A stretch of DNA of 64,000 bases from Cardiobacterium hominis (GTDB lineage: Bacteria; Pseudomonadota; Gammaproteobacteria; Cardiobacteriales; Cardiobacteriaceae): NCBI RefSeq assembly GCF_900637305.1, contig NZ_LR134365.1:1604501-1668500 (forward strand), read 5' to 3'. The translations under genes were made by a program, and so were the position numbers. Under the pieces are notes generated by a model. It had not been told where the DNA came from and made no database searches. It saw only the letters and a program-made list of their open reading frames with translations. This document shows, piece by piece, positions 42,649 to 51,185 of the stretch (position 1 is its first letter; each line of letters opens with the position of its first letter).

Positions 42649-43560
42649 TCAAGGCGCGCGACGTACCGGCACGGTGATGTTGCAGACGTCGGTATGGCCT
42701 GCCGGGCGGACAATCCAGTCGCCGCCGCGGTTGCGCCGTGATTCGACTACGTCGGCAAAACTCTGGCTGTCCGTCTTCATCACTTGCAGCGGCACGCGCT
42801 CGGCTTCCGGCACTTCGCTGCCGAGGCGGATGCTCTTGATCGGCGTGTATTCTTTCGGGTCTTGGTAGAAGCCCATGTAGCCACTATTGTTGCCGCCGCC
42901 GCGCGGCAGTGAACTGAGCAGTTCAACGCCTTGCAGGACGCGGCCGACGAGGGTGATGTTGCGGTCCAGGTGGCGCGGCGATTGGCCGATGACGACATAC
43001 AGCTCGGTACCGTTGCTGCTGTCCGGCGCGTTATCGCGACCGGCGCCGAGGATGCCATAGCAATGGGCAATCCAGGCATTGTCTTTTTCGGTGGCGACCG
43101 GGAAACCGTCAGCAAAGCCGACTTTTTCTGACCAGCCGTCCGGGTCGGGCAGGGCGGTGAAGTTCAGCTCTTGCAGCGGCCGCTCAAATTCGGCGGGCAG
43201 GTGTTTGGTCTCGGCGGGCAGCGGTTTTTGTTTGTCGGTATCGACGTTGGGGTCGCCAAACTGGGTGACGTAGTTGTCTTGCACGCGGTAGATGCTGAGG
43301 CCGTCCCAGAAGTGTTTCTGCGCCAGCATGCGGATTTGCGCGACGTGTTCCGGTGCGAAGTCGGGGGCGAGTTCGTAGATGACGGTGCCTTTGTCCAGCT
43401 GCATGTAGAGCAGGTTGGCAGGGTCAACGCTGCGCCAGGCGTCCGCCGGAGCGCTGGCGATGATGTCGTCCGTGCTGCGGTAGGGCTTTTTCGCTTCTTC
43501 GGCGAGGGCGGGCGCGGTGCAAAGAACGGCACAGGTCAGGGCGAGTACGGTTTTTTTCAT
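42649..43560 (-). CDS. Periplasmic cyclophilin-type peptidyl-prolyl isomerase
   Basis: 303 residues from ATG 43560, which begins a signal peptide ([20 protein letters not shown]). The upstream in-frame ATG at 43605 lies inside the predicted promoter. Cyclophilin features: [49 protein letters not shown] and [18 protein letters not shown]. The domain spans about residues 50-240; the C-terminal 60 residues are an extension. It probably helps fold exported proteins. Monocistronic. Confidence 0.88.
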   Translation of the reverse strand: MKKTVLALTCAVLCTAPALAEEAKKPYRSTDDIIASAPADAWRSVDPANLLYMQLDKGTVIYELAPDFAPEHVAQIRMLAQKHFWDGLSIYRVQDNYVTQFGDPNVDTDKQKPLPAETKHLPAEFERPLQELNFTALPDPDGWSEKVGFADGFPVATEKDNAWIAHCYGILGAGRDNAPDSSNGTELYVVIGQSPRHLDRNITLVGRVLQGVELLSSLPRGGGNNSGYMGFYQDPKEYTPIKSIRLGSEVPEAERVPLQVMKTDSQSFADVVESRRNRGGDWIVRPAGHTDVCNITVPVRRAP

Positions 43561-43604
43561 GGTTTGAGCCTCAACGGTTGAGCCAGCAAATCGTGGCTTG
43601 GGCA

Positions 43605-43633
43605 AAGCTACGCGATAGGCGCGGGAGCGTCAA
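43605..43633 (-). promoter_or_regulatory. sigma70-type promoter of cyclophilin gene
   Basis: On the minus strand -35 TTGACG (43628-43633), 17-bp spacer, -10 TAGCTT (43605-43610), about 45 bp before ATG 43560. Confidence 0.5.
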
Positions 43634-43822
43634 TAGGGTTTGGGGATTTTTGTGGTTTTTAAGAATAGTTTTAGGGTTTTTGGGTTGTTTATGGTGTTTT
43701 TGTGGCGGTATTTGCTGATGAAAAGGGCTCTCTTGGTGTGTTTGTCTTGTGCGCTTGGCGCGTGCGCGTAACCGCCCCGTTTTCAAATTCTGCGGACGGT
43801 TACGGCTGTGCCAAGGCGCTTC

Positions 43823-46627
43823 CTATGACGTCGGGTTTTCGGCAAAGACGTCCTGCCAGATGGCTATCACTTGCTCGCGTAGCGCTTGCCAGTCGCGTAG
43901 CGGCGCGTGGTTGCCGGTGTCGTTCAGCTGGCGGTGGTGTACTTCCAGGCGCAGTTTGCGGTAGCTGTCGCGCAGGGTCATTGCCTGTGAGGAGGTGAGG
44001 ATGCCGGTGGCTTCCAGCGCCGCCAGTTGGCGGATGTTGTCGCTCATGCGGCACAAGACGGGTTCTTCCGCGCCGTGCGCGAGCAGCAGGTATTGCACGA
44101 TGAATTCGATGTCGATGAGGCCGCCCGCGTCTTGTTTGAGGTGGAAATGGCCTTCGGGCGGCGCGGGCTGGTTGTCGTGCATTTTTTGTCGCATGGCGAG
44201 GATGTTTTCGCGCAGGTTCGGCTCCGGCGGGCGGGTGAGGATTTCTTGGCGCAGGGCGGTGTAGCGCGCGGCAAGGGTGGCGCTGCCGGCGACGGGGCGG
44301 CTGCGCGTCAGCGCCTGGTGTTCCCAGGTCCAGGCGTTTTCGCGCTGGTAGCGGGCAAAGCCCTGGATGCTGCTGACCGGCAGGCCGCTCGCGCCGCCGG
44401 GGCGCAGGCGGGTGTCGATGTCGTAGGTGATGCCGTTGCTGCTCGCGGCGCTTAGGAGGTTGTTGGTGCGCTGCGCGAGGCGGGTGTAGTAGCGCAGGTT
44501 GTCGATGGGTTTGGCGCCGTCGGTCATGCCCTGGCTGTCGCCGTCGTCGTAGATATAGACGAGGTCGAGGTCGGAGCTGTAGCCGAGTTCGAGGCCGCCC
44601 AGTTTGCCGTAGCCGATGATGGTGATTTCGGCGGGGCTGCCGTCGGCTTTGCGCGGGGTACCGTGTTTGGCGCGCAGGGTGGCTTCGGCGTGGTCGAGCG
44701 CGGCTTGCAGGGTGGTTTCGGCGATGTGGCTGAGTTGGTCGCTTACTTGCATCAGCGGCAGTTTGTCGTGGGTGTCCGCCCAGGCGGTTTTGAAGGTTTG
44801 GACGTGTTTGTAGTCGCGCAGGGCGTGTTGCCAGGTTTCTTCGTCGTCGATGTTTTGCAGGCGCGCGGCGAGGTCTTGGGCGAGGGCTTCTTTGCCGGGT
44901 ATCAGGCGGCGTTCGCTGATGATGTCTTCCAGCACAAGCGGGTGCGCGGCGATGTATTGGATGAGCCAGGCGGCGCGGCTGGCGATGTGGTGCAGGTGGC
45001 TGATGAGCGCCGGTTGTTCGGCGAGCATGGTGATGTAGCTGCTGCGCCCGCTGACGGCGGTGATGAGGTCGAGCAGGCCGCCGAGGCCGTGCCAGCCGTT
45101 GTGTTGGCTGTGTTCGAGCAGGGCGGGCAGGATGTGGTCGAGGTGTTTTTGGGTACTCTGCGGCAGGCGGTGCCAGTTGGTGTCGCGCACGAATTGGGCG
45201 AGGCGCGCAGCGACGGGTTCGCGTGCGGCGGCGTCGGGCAGGGTTTGTTCGAGCCAGCGCGCAAGGCGCGGGTCGTCCGGGTCGCGCCAGTCGATGTCGC
45301 GCAGGCGGTCGTCGCCGGGTTGGTCGGCGGGGGCGTCGTCGTCTTCGGCAATGGTGCTGTTGTAGTGCTGGTGGATGGTGTCGCGGGCGGCGCGGATTTG
45401 TGCTTGCAGGCTGGCAGCGTCCGGCGCGCGGCAGGCCAGCGCCAGGCGTTGCCAGGCGGCTTCGTCCTCCGGCAGTTGGTGGGTTTGTTGTTCGTGGTCG
45501 TATTGGAGGGCGTTTTCGACGCGGCGCAGGGTGAGGTAGGCGTCGCGCAGGGCGGCGGTTTGTTCGCCGCGCCACAGGCCGCGTTCGCCAATGCGGGCGA
45601 GGGCTTCGAGGTAGTTCGGGGTTTGTAGTGCCGGGTATTGGCCGCCGTAGATCATTTGGATGGCCTGCACGGTGAATTCGGCTTCGCGGATGCCGCCTAC
45701 GCCGAGTTTGATGTGGCGCTCGATGCCGCCTTCGCGGATTTGCCGGTTGATGCTTTGTTTCATGTCGCTGAGGGCATTGAGCGCGGCGTAGTCGAGGTAG
45801 CGGCGGTAGGTGAAGGGGCGCAGGGCGGCGAGGAGTTGGCGGCCGCCTTCGAGGTCGCCGGCGACGGGGCGCGCTTTCATCAGGGCGTAGCGTTCCCAGT
45901 CGCGGCCGTGGATGAGGTAGTACTGTTCCATCGCAGCAAACGACAGCGCGAGCGGCCCGGTCTGGCCGAAGGGGCGCAGGCGCATGTCAACGCGATAGAC
46001 GTTGCCGTCGGCGGTGTTGGTGTCGAGTGTGTGGATGAGGCGCTGGGCGAGTTTGCGGTACCAGCTTTCGTGTTCCTGGGGTTTTTGTTTGCCGGATGTG
46101 CGGGTGGTGCCGTTTTCGCGGTAGGCGTAGATGAGGTCGATGTCGGAGGAGAAGTTGAGTTCGCCGCCGCCCAGTTTGCCCATGCCGAGGACGAGCATCG
46201 GCATGGGGTTGCCGTCGGCGTCCACGGGTTCGCCGTAGCGCGCGGCCAGCGCCTGGTGCTGCCAGGCGAGCGCGGCGCTGATGAGGGTTTCGGCCAGCGC
46301 GCTGGTGCGGGCGAGGAAGGCGGGTTCGTCGATGAGGCCGTTCACCACGGCGTGGATGTGGCGCACTTGGCGGCGGTGTTTGTAGCGCCGCAGTTGTTGC
46401 ATGAGTTCGTCTTCGCTCGCGGCGTGCGGGTGTTCGGCGGCGTAGGTGTCGCGGTAGTTTTCTGCCGGGCAGGCGGCGGGGTCGAGCGTCGCGTAGATGG
46501 CGGGGTCGCGCGCGAGTTGTGCGGCGGCGTAGTCGCTGGCTTGTACGAGGGCGATGAGGTCGGGGCGGTGGGCGAGGTCGGCGGGGGCGGTTTCTTGCCA
46601 GCGGGCGAGGCGGTCGGTGAGGGGCAT
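43823..46627 (-). CDS. glnE: Glutamine synthetase adenylyltransferase/deadenylase
   Basis: 934-residue bifunctional enzyme that adds and removes AMP on glutamine synthetase in response to PII. Two nucleotidyltransferase domains are visible, with LGMGKLGGGELNFSSDIDLIY (N-terminal, deadenylase) and IIGYGKLGGLELGYSSDLDLVYIYD (C-terminal, adenylylase), separated by a helical linker. Length is close to the E. coli enzyme (946). Transcribed alone; a dispersed repeat lies just upstream of its start. Confidence 0.97.
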   Translation of the reverse strand: MPLTDRLARWQETAPADLAHRPDLIALVQASDYAAAQLARDPAIYATLDPAACPAENYRDTYAAEHPHAASEDELMQQLRRYKHRRQVRHIHAVVNGLIDEPAFLARTSALAETLISAALAWQHQALAARYGEPVDADGNPMPMLVLGMGKLGGGELNFSSDIDLIYAYRENGTTRTSGKQKPQEHESWYRKLAQRLIHTLDTNTADGNVYRVDMRLRPFGQTGPLALSFAAMEQYYLIHGRDWERYALMKARPVAGDLEGGRQLLAALRPFTYRRYLDYAALNALSDMKQSINRQIREGGIERHIKLGVGGIREAEFTVQAIQMIYGGQYPALQTPNYLEALARIGERGLWRGEQTAALRDAYLTLRRVENALQYDHEQQTHQLPEDEAAWQRLALACRAPDAASLQAQIRAARDTIHQHYNSTIAEDDDAPADQPGDDRLRDIDWRDPDDPRLARWLEQTLPDAAAREPVAARLAQFVRDTNWHRLPQSTQKHLDHILPALLEHSQHNGWHGLGGLLDLITAVSGRSSYITMLAEQPALISHLHHIASRAAWLIQYIAAHPLVLEDIISERRLIPGKEALAQDLAARLQNIDDEETWQHALRDYKHVQTFKTAWADTHDKLPLMQVSDQLSHIAETTLQAALDHAEATLRAKHGTPRKADGSPAEITIIGYGKLGGLELGYSSDLDLVYIYDDGDSQGMTDGAKPIDNLRYYTRLAQRTNNLLSAASSNGITYDIDTRLRPGGASGLPVSSIQGFARYQRENAWTWEHQALTRSRPVAGSATLAARYTALRQEILTRPPEPNLRENILAMRQKMHDNQPAPPEGHFHLKQDAGGLIDIEFIVQYLLLAHGAEEPVLCRMSDNIRQLAALEATGILTSSQAMTLRDSYRKLRLEVHHRQLNDTGNHAPLRDWQALREQVIAIWQDVFAENPTS

Positions 46628-46651
46628 GGTTTTTCGGGGTTTGGGTATGGT

Positions 46652-46729
46652 TTCGCCCGCAAGGGCGGGCGAGGATTTTGCGGCTATGGCCTCCCCCGCT
46701 GCGGGCTGCGCCCGGCGGGGGAGGGGGAT
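46652..46729. repeat. Palindromic repeat between glnE and OPT transporter genes
   Basis: Two hairpins: CGCCCGCAAGGGCGGGCG (46655-46671) and GCCTCCCCCGCTGCGGGCTG continuing to GGCGGGGGAGGGGG (46689-46727). It fills the gap between two minus-strand genes and belongs to the C-rich/G-rich family. Confidence 0.78.
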
Positions 46730-46735
46730 TAGGCG

Positions 46736-48778
46736 CTATTTTTGCCGCGCGGCAATCAGCACGCGGCGGGCAAAGATGCTAACGCAGGCGATAAAGGCCG
46801 CAAGGCCAAGCCATTCGGCGGTCGCGCCCCAGTTGGCCGGGGTGATGGCAAGCGGGGCGTCGGAGCCGCCGCTGGTGACGGAGATGACGATGATGAAGGC
46901 GAGGATGACGCCAATCAGGCTTTCACCCACAATCAGCCCTGCCGCAAAGAGGGTGCCGACGCGCTCGGCGTTTTTCAGGCGCGGCTCGCTGTCTGGGTAG
47001 CGTTTGCGGATGAGGTGGTTGGTGATGGCGGCGAGGAAGGCGCCGACGATGAGCGGCGGGGTAATCATCGGTGGCAGGTAGATGCCCATGCCGATGGCCA
47101 GCGGCGGTACGGTCATGCGGCCGTGTGTCGCTTTTTTCAGCCAGAGGTTAAAGAGGATGGCTGCCGCGCCGATGCCCATGCCGGTGAAGATGTAGTTCCA
47201 TTGCAGGTCGCGCGAGAAGATGCCTTTGGCGATGGTGGTCATGATGGTCGCCTGCGGCGCGTTCATGGCGAGGCTTGGATCCATGCCTTCACGCGGCATC
47301 GCACCAGCAAAGCCGTAGGACTGGTAAAGCAGTTCGAGCACCGGCGAGAGGACGAGCGAACCGACGATGGTGCCGATGATGAGCGCGATTTGCTGCCGCC
47401 ACGGGGTCGCTTTGAGCAGATAACCGGTTTTCAGGTCTTGCAGGTTGTCGTTGGAGATGGTCGCGGCGGCGAGAATGGCGGTGCCGCAGAAGAGCGTCAG
47501 CGCCAGCAGGAATTTGCGGTTGCCTTCGTCGGCAAAGAGGCCGCCCGTTTCGCCAATCATCAGCAGGATGAGCGAGATGATGATGGTAGCGATGATGCCG
47601 ATACCGGAGATGGGGCTGGAGGATGAGCCGATGAGACCTGCCATATAACCGCAGGCGGCGGCGACGATGAAGCCGATGAGGATAGTGAGCAGGGTACAGA
47701 CGATGACCAGCGTCCACGCCATGCCGCTACCGAGGCTGGCATCGGCGACGAAGTTGTGGAAACAGAAGACGAGGATGACGGCGGAAATGGCAATCCACAG
47801 CAGCATGCTGTGCGGCGAGAGGTTCAAGTCTTCGCGGTGTGCCGCCTGTTCGCCCTTGCCGCTGAAGGCGGCGATGGAGAGCTTCATCCCTTCAACCATC
47901 GGCTTGAACAGGGTGATGAGCGTCCAGAAGGCGGCGATAGCGATCGTACCCGCGCCGATGAAGCGCACGTTGTTTTTCCACAGGCTCATCGCATAGCCTG
48001 CCATATCCATATCCGGCGGCTGCGGCAGGGTGGCGCTGAGGTAGGGAATGATGCCGAACCAGGTCAGCAGCAAACCAATGAGGATGGCAATCCCGCCCGC
48101 AAGCCCCACGAGATAACCCGCGCCCAGCAGGGCGAAGGAAAAGCCCATCGGCGCCTGGAAAATCGCCGCGCCCGATTTGAACCAGTAACTGGCACTGTCG
48201 GCGGCAAGGCGCAGGCCGTTGGTGCAGAGACTCACGATGCCGGCGAGCGCGCCGCCGGTGATGATTTCCTTGACGCCGCTGCCCCCTTGCTGCGCGCCGC
48301 TGTTTTCAATATTGGGGTCATGGCAGCCGACCTTGAGGATTTCCGCGGCGGCGACCCCTTCCGGATACGGCAGATCGCTATGCACGACCATCGCCAGCCG
48401 TAGCGGCACGGTGAAAATCACGCCGAGAATACCGCCGGCGGTACAAAGCAGCGTCGTCTGCCAAAACGGAAAACCGCTCCAATAGCCCACCATCAACAGC
48501 CCCGGCAGGACGAAAATCACCGAAGAAATCGTACCGGCGGCCGAGGCCTCGGTTTGCACCAGATTGTTTTCCAGAATATTGCTGCCGTGGGCGAACTTGA
48601 GCACGGCCATGGAAATCACCGCCGCCGGAATGGTCGAGGCAAACGTCAGCCCGACTTTGAGGCCAAGATAAACGTTGGAAGCGGTAAAAACGACGGTAAT
48701 CAAGGCACCCAGAACCATACCGCGCAGCGTCAGCTCGCGGTAATTGGCAAACGGGTCGTGATACGAAGGCGATGACAT
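46736..48778 (-). CDS. OPT family oligopeptide transporter
   Basis: 680-residue polytopic membrane protein with about 16 helices. Begins SPSYHDPFANYRELTLRGMVLGALITVVF, with SNVYLGLKVGLTFASTIPAAVISM typical of prokaryotic OPT proteins, plus LPYPEGVAAAEILKVG and the GLIGSSSSPISGIGI segment. OPT proteins move oligopeptides or metal chelates by proton symport; substrate here is unknown. Monocistronic with its own ribosome site before ATG 48778. Confidence 0.92.
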   Translation of the reverse strand: MSSPSYHDPFANYRELTLRGMVLGALITVVFTASNVYLGLKVGLTFASTIPAAVISMAVLKFAHGSNILENNLVQTEASAAGTISSVIFVLPGLLMVGYWSGFPFWQTTLLCTAGGILGVIFTVPLRLAMVVHSDLPYPEGVAAAEILKVGCHDPNIENSGAQQGGSGVKEIITGGALAGIVSLCTNGLRLAADSASYWFKSGAAIFQAPMGFSFALLGAGYLVGLAGGIAILIGLLLTWFGIIPYLSATLPQPPDMDMAGYAMSLWKNNVRFIGAGTIAIAAFWTLITLFKPMVEGMKLSIAAFSGKGEQAAHREDLNLSPHSMLLWIAISAVILVFCFHNFVADASLGSGMAWTLVIVCTLLTILIGFIVAAACGYMAGLIGSSSSPISGIGIIATIIISLILLMIGETGGLFADEGNRKFLLALTLFCGTAILAAATISNDNLQDLKTGYLLKATPWRQQIALIIGTIVGSLVLSPVLELLYQSYGFAGAMPREGMDPSLAMNAPQATIMTTIAKGIFSRDLQWNYIFTGMGIGAAAILFNLWLKKATHGRMTVPPLAIGMGIYLPPMITPPLIVGAFLAAITNHLIRKRYPDSEPRLKNAERVGTLFAAGLIVGESLIGVILAFIIVISVTSGGSDAPLAITPANWGATAEWLGLAAFIACVSIFARRVLIAARQK

Positions 48779-48903
48779 ATGAAACTCCTGAAGATGAAGA
48801 AGGCTGGCATCTTGAAATTATGTTAATGGGAAGTCAAGAAAATCGGCGCGGTGAACTGTGGAAAAATAGCCGCCCCTGCCCACTCAGATGAGGAAAAATC
48901 CCC

Positions 48904-49794
48904 ATGAGAAAGAAAACTCTGCTTTGCCTGACCCTGCTTGCCCTCGGCGGTTGTGCCGATGTTGCCAACATGGCGGGCTACGACTCGCGCACCATCAACC
49001 TCAAAGCCGCCGAAGGCTACCAACAAATCCTCGGTGAGGCGCAAAGCCAAAACGCGCTCGACACCCGCTCGCCAACCGCCCAGCGCGTTCATAACATCTT
49101 CAACCGCATGGTGCCGGCGGCGAACGCCAACAACCGCACCGGCGTGCCGTTTAACTGGGAAATGCACGTCATCCGCTCCGACGAACTCAACGCCTGGGCG
49201 ATGCCGGGCGGCAAAATGGCGGTGTACAGCGGCCTCGTCGAAAAACTGAACCTCACAGACGACGAACTCGCCGCCGTCATCGGCCACGAAATGACCCACG
49301 CCCTGCGCGAACACAGCAAAGCGCAAGTCGGCCAACAACTGCTGACCGGCATCGGCATGCAGCTTGGCGGCAGCCTGCTTGCCAAAAACAGCAACATCGA
49401 CCCGCAGACCCTGCAAACCGGCGGCGCGCTCCTCTCCGAATACGGCATCAGCAAACCCTTCAGCCGCCAGCACGAAACCGAAGCGGACATCGGCGGGCTG
49501 ATGCTGATGGCGTCCGCGGGTTACAACCCGCAGGCGGCAATCAGTGTCTGGCAAAAAATGGCACAGGCGGGCAGCAGCGGCATGCCGTCCTTCCTCTCCA
49601 CCCACCCGAGCGGTGCCGACCGCATCCAGGTGCTGCAACAATACCTGCCGGAAGCGATGGCCATTTACCAAGGCAGCGGCCGCGCAAATGCCGCACCAAT
49701 GCCCGCACCGCAGGCAGCTCCCGCGGCGCCGCAAAGCAACTGGGTACCGCAAAACCCCGGCGTCGGCATGCCCGCCGCACAGTGGATGCGGTAG
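48904..49794 (+). CDS. M48-family metalloprotease lipoprotein (LoiP-like)
   Basis: 296 residues with a lipoprotein signal (LALGGC, Cys18 as the acylated residue). Zinc motif HEMTH in VIGHEMTHALREHSK (near residue 127) with a third ligand in the later HETEADIGGL. Peptidase_M48 domain covers residues about 60-235; a Pro/Ala-rich tail follows. Most like the E. coli LoiP (YggG)/YcaL group involved in outer-membrane protein quality control. Single gene, ending at a strong terminator. Confidence 0.92.
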   Translation: MRKKTLLCLTLLALGGCADVANMAGYDSRTINLKAAEGYQQILGEAQSQNALDTRSPTAQRVHNIFNRMVPAANANNRTGVPFNWEMHVIRSDELNAWAMPGGKMAVYSGLVEKLNLTDDELAAVIGHEMTHALREHSKAQVGQQLLTGIGMQLGGSLLAKNSNIDPQTLQTGGALLSEYGISKPFSRQHETEADIGGLMLMASAGYNPQAAISVWQKMAQAGSSGMPSFLSTHPSGADRIQVLQQYLPEAMAIYQGSGRANAAPMPAPQAAPAAPQSNWVPQNPGVGMPAAQWMR

Positions 49795-49822
49795 CCGGAC
49801 AAACGTTAAGCGGTTATAAAAG

Positions 49823-49854
49823 AAAAGGCAGGGCGAGAACCCTGCCTTTTCTTT
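49823..49854 (+). terminator. Terminator of M48 lipoprotein gene
   Basis: Stem AAAAGGCAGGG / CCCTGCCTTTT with 6-nt loop, followed by CTTTG. Confidence 0.88.
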
Positions 49855-49870
49855 GTTATAAAGCGGCCAT

Positions 49871-49893
49871 TTCAATAAGTATTACTATTTGAA
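49871..49893. promoter_or_regulatory. AT-rich palindrome upstream of bacterioferritin operon
   Basis: A 23-bp quasi-palindrome of the form TTCAAnnAGTAnTACTnnTTGAA (18 of 22 paired positions symmetric) in an otherwise AT-rich 220-bp gap upstream of bfrA. Candidate operator for an iron- or redox-responsive regulator; not a standard Fur box. Confidence 0.35.
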
Positions 49894-50012
49894 CCGCGAA
49901 AACCTGATTAAAAAATCAAATGATAAAAACTCTACGCCGCAACAAAAAGCTATTACCAGACAACGGACTAAAAAATACCTTCATCCCAACAACGCAAAGC
50001 CAAAAATAAAAA

Positions 50013-50041
50013 TTGACGCAACTATAAACCGTAGCAATACT
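50013..50041 (+). promoter_or_regulatory. Candidate promoter of bacterioferritin operon
   Basis: -35 TTGACG (50013-50018), 17-bp spacer, -10 AATACT (50036-50041), 35 bp before the bfrA ATG. The ribosome site is CCGGAG at about 50062. Confidence 0.4.
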
Positions 50042-50075
50042 CGCCAGCCCTTAACAATTTAACCGGAGAAAAACC

Positions 50076-50540
50076 ATGCAAGGCAATGCCGAAGTCATCG
50101 CATACCTGAACGAACTCACCGCTGGCGAACTCGCCGCCCGCGACCAATACTTCATCCACGCGCGCATGTACGACGAATGGGGTTACAGCAAGCTGTTTGA
50201 AGCCAACCACCACGAAATGCAGCACGAAACCGAACACGCGACCTTGATGATCAAGCGCGTCCTCATGCTGGGCGGCACGCCGAACATGGTGCCGGAAGCG
50301 CTGCACATCGGCACGGACGTGAAAAGCATGCTGGAGAACGACCTGCAACTGGAATACAAGGTGCGCGACGCCCTGAAAAAAGGCATCGCCCTGTGCGAAC
50401 AGCATCACGACTACGTCACGCGCAACATGCTGATTGAGCAGCTGAAAGACACCGAAGAAGACCACGCGCACTGGCTGGAACAACAGCTGCGCCACATCGA
50501 ACAGATGGGACTTGCGAACTACCTGCAAAGCCAGCTCTAA
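50076..50540 (+). CDS. bfrA: Bacterioferritin subunit, ferroxidase type
   Basis: 154-residue four-helix iron-storage subunit. By E. coli Bfr numbering the ferroxidase ligands Glu18, Glu51, His54, Glu94 and the Glu/His pair of TEEDH (127/130 region) are retained, while position 52 is Thr instead of the haem-ligating Met. This subunit should therefore oxidise Fe2+ but not bind haem in the usual way. It is 9 bp upstream of a second bfr gene with the opposite pattern, resembling the BfrA/BfrB pairs of Neisseria and Pseudomonas. Confidence 0.93.
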   Translation: MQGNAEVIAYLNELTAGELAARDQYFIHARMYDEWGYSKLFEANHHEMQHETEHATLMIKRVLMLGGTPNMVPEALHIGTDVKSMLENDLQLEYKVRDALKKGIALCEQHHDYVTRNMLIEQLKDTEEDHAHWLEQQLRHIEQMGLANYLQSQL

Positions 50541-50549
50541 GGGGGCGCC

Positions 50550-51029
50550 ATGCAAATCGCCCCCGAAGTGCATGCCTGCCTGAACCGGCTGCTGCGCCAC
50601 GAGCTGACCGTCATCAACCAGTATTTCCTGCATGCGCGCATGCTGAACAACTGGGGCTACGACGCGCTCGGCCACACCATCTACAAACAATCCATCCGCG
50701 CCATGAAAAACGCGGACAAGCTGATTGCCCGCATCTTCCTGCTGGAAGGCCTGCCCAACCTGCAAGACCTCGGCAAACTGCTGATTGGCGAAACCGTCGC
50801 AGAAGCGATCGCCTGCGACCACCGCGCGGCAAGCGCGCAACACGCCGACCTGCGCGATGCCGTCAAACTGCTAGGCGAAAAGCGGGATTACGTCTCGCGC
50901 CGCCTGGTGGAAGAACTGCTGGATGACGTCGAAGAATACATCGACTGGCTGGAAACCCAGCAAGACCTCATCGCCAGCCTCGGCGAGCCGAACTACCTGC
51001 AACAGGCAGTCGGCAGCGGCGCGCATTGA
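50550..51029 (+). CDS. bfrB: Bacterioferritin subunit, haem-binding type
   Basis: 159 residues starting MQIAPEVHACLNRLL, with the classical Bfr stretches INQYFLHARM, LFLEGLPNLQDLGKL-like (here FLLEGLPNLQDLGKL) and DYVSRRLVEELL. Met52 (haem ligand) is kept, but ferroxidase ligands are lost: Glu51 is Ala, His54 is Asn, Glu94 is Ala and His130 is Tyr. It likely contributes haem sites for iron release in a mixed 24-mer with the upstream subunit. A GGGGGC precedes the ATG; a strong terminator follows. Confidence 0.92.
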   Translation: MQIAPEVHACLNRLLRHELTVINQYFLHARMLNNWGYDALGHTIYKQSIRAMKNADKLIARIFLLEGLPNLQDLGKLLIGETVAEAIACDHRAASAQHADLRDAVKLLGEKRDYVSRRLVEELLDDVEEYIDWLETQQDLIASLGEPNYLQQAVGSGAH

Positions 51030-51046
51030 GCCTTGCGCTTGTCTAT

Positions 51047-51080
51047 AAAGAACCCTGCCCCGGCAGGGTTCTTTCTTTTT
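51047..51080. terminator. Terminator of bacterioferritin operon
   Basis: Perfect 13-bp stem AAAGAACCCTGCC / GGCAGGGTTCTTT with a 2-nt centre, followed by CTTTTT. Confidence 0.9.
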
Positions 51081-51153
51081 GCGGCTTTTTGTAAGCATCT
51101 AACGGTACGCGCATTTACCCTTGTCGTCCCCGTGCAGCAGCAAATCTCAAGCG

Positions 51154-51159
51154 TATAAT
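51154..51159 (+). promoter_or_regulatory. -10 hexamer of uraA
   Basis: Perfect TATAAT, 27 bp before the uraA ATG; -35 not convincing (TTGTCG lies 27 bp upstream, too far). Confidence 0.4.
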
Positions 51160-51185
51160 GCCGCCGCATTTTTTCGGAGAACCCC

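Noticed and set aside
44663-46732. Plus-strand open frames of 321 and 364 codons opposite glnE
   Set aside because: Shadows; glnE nucleotidyltransferase motifs are clear on the minus strand.
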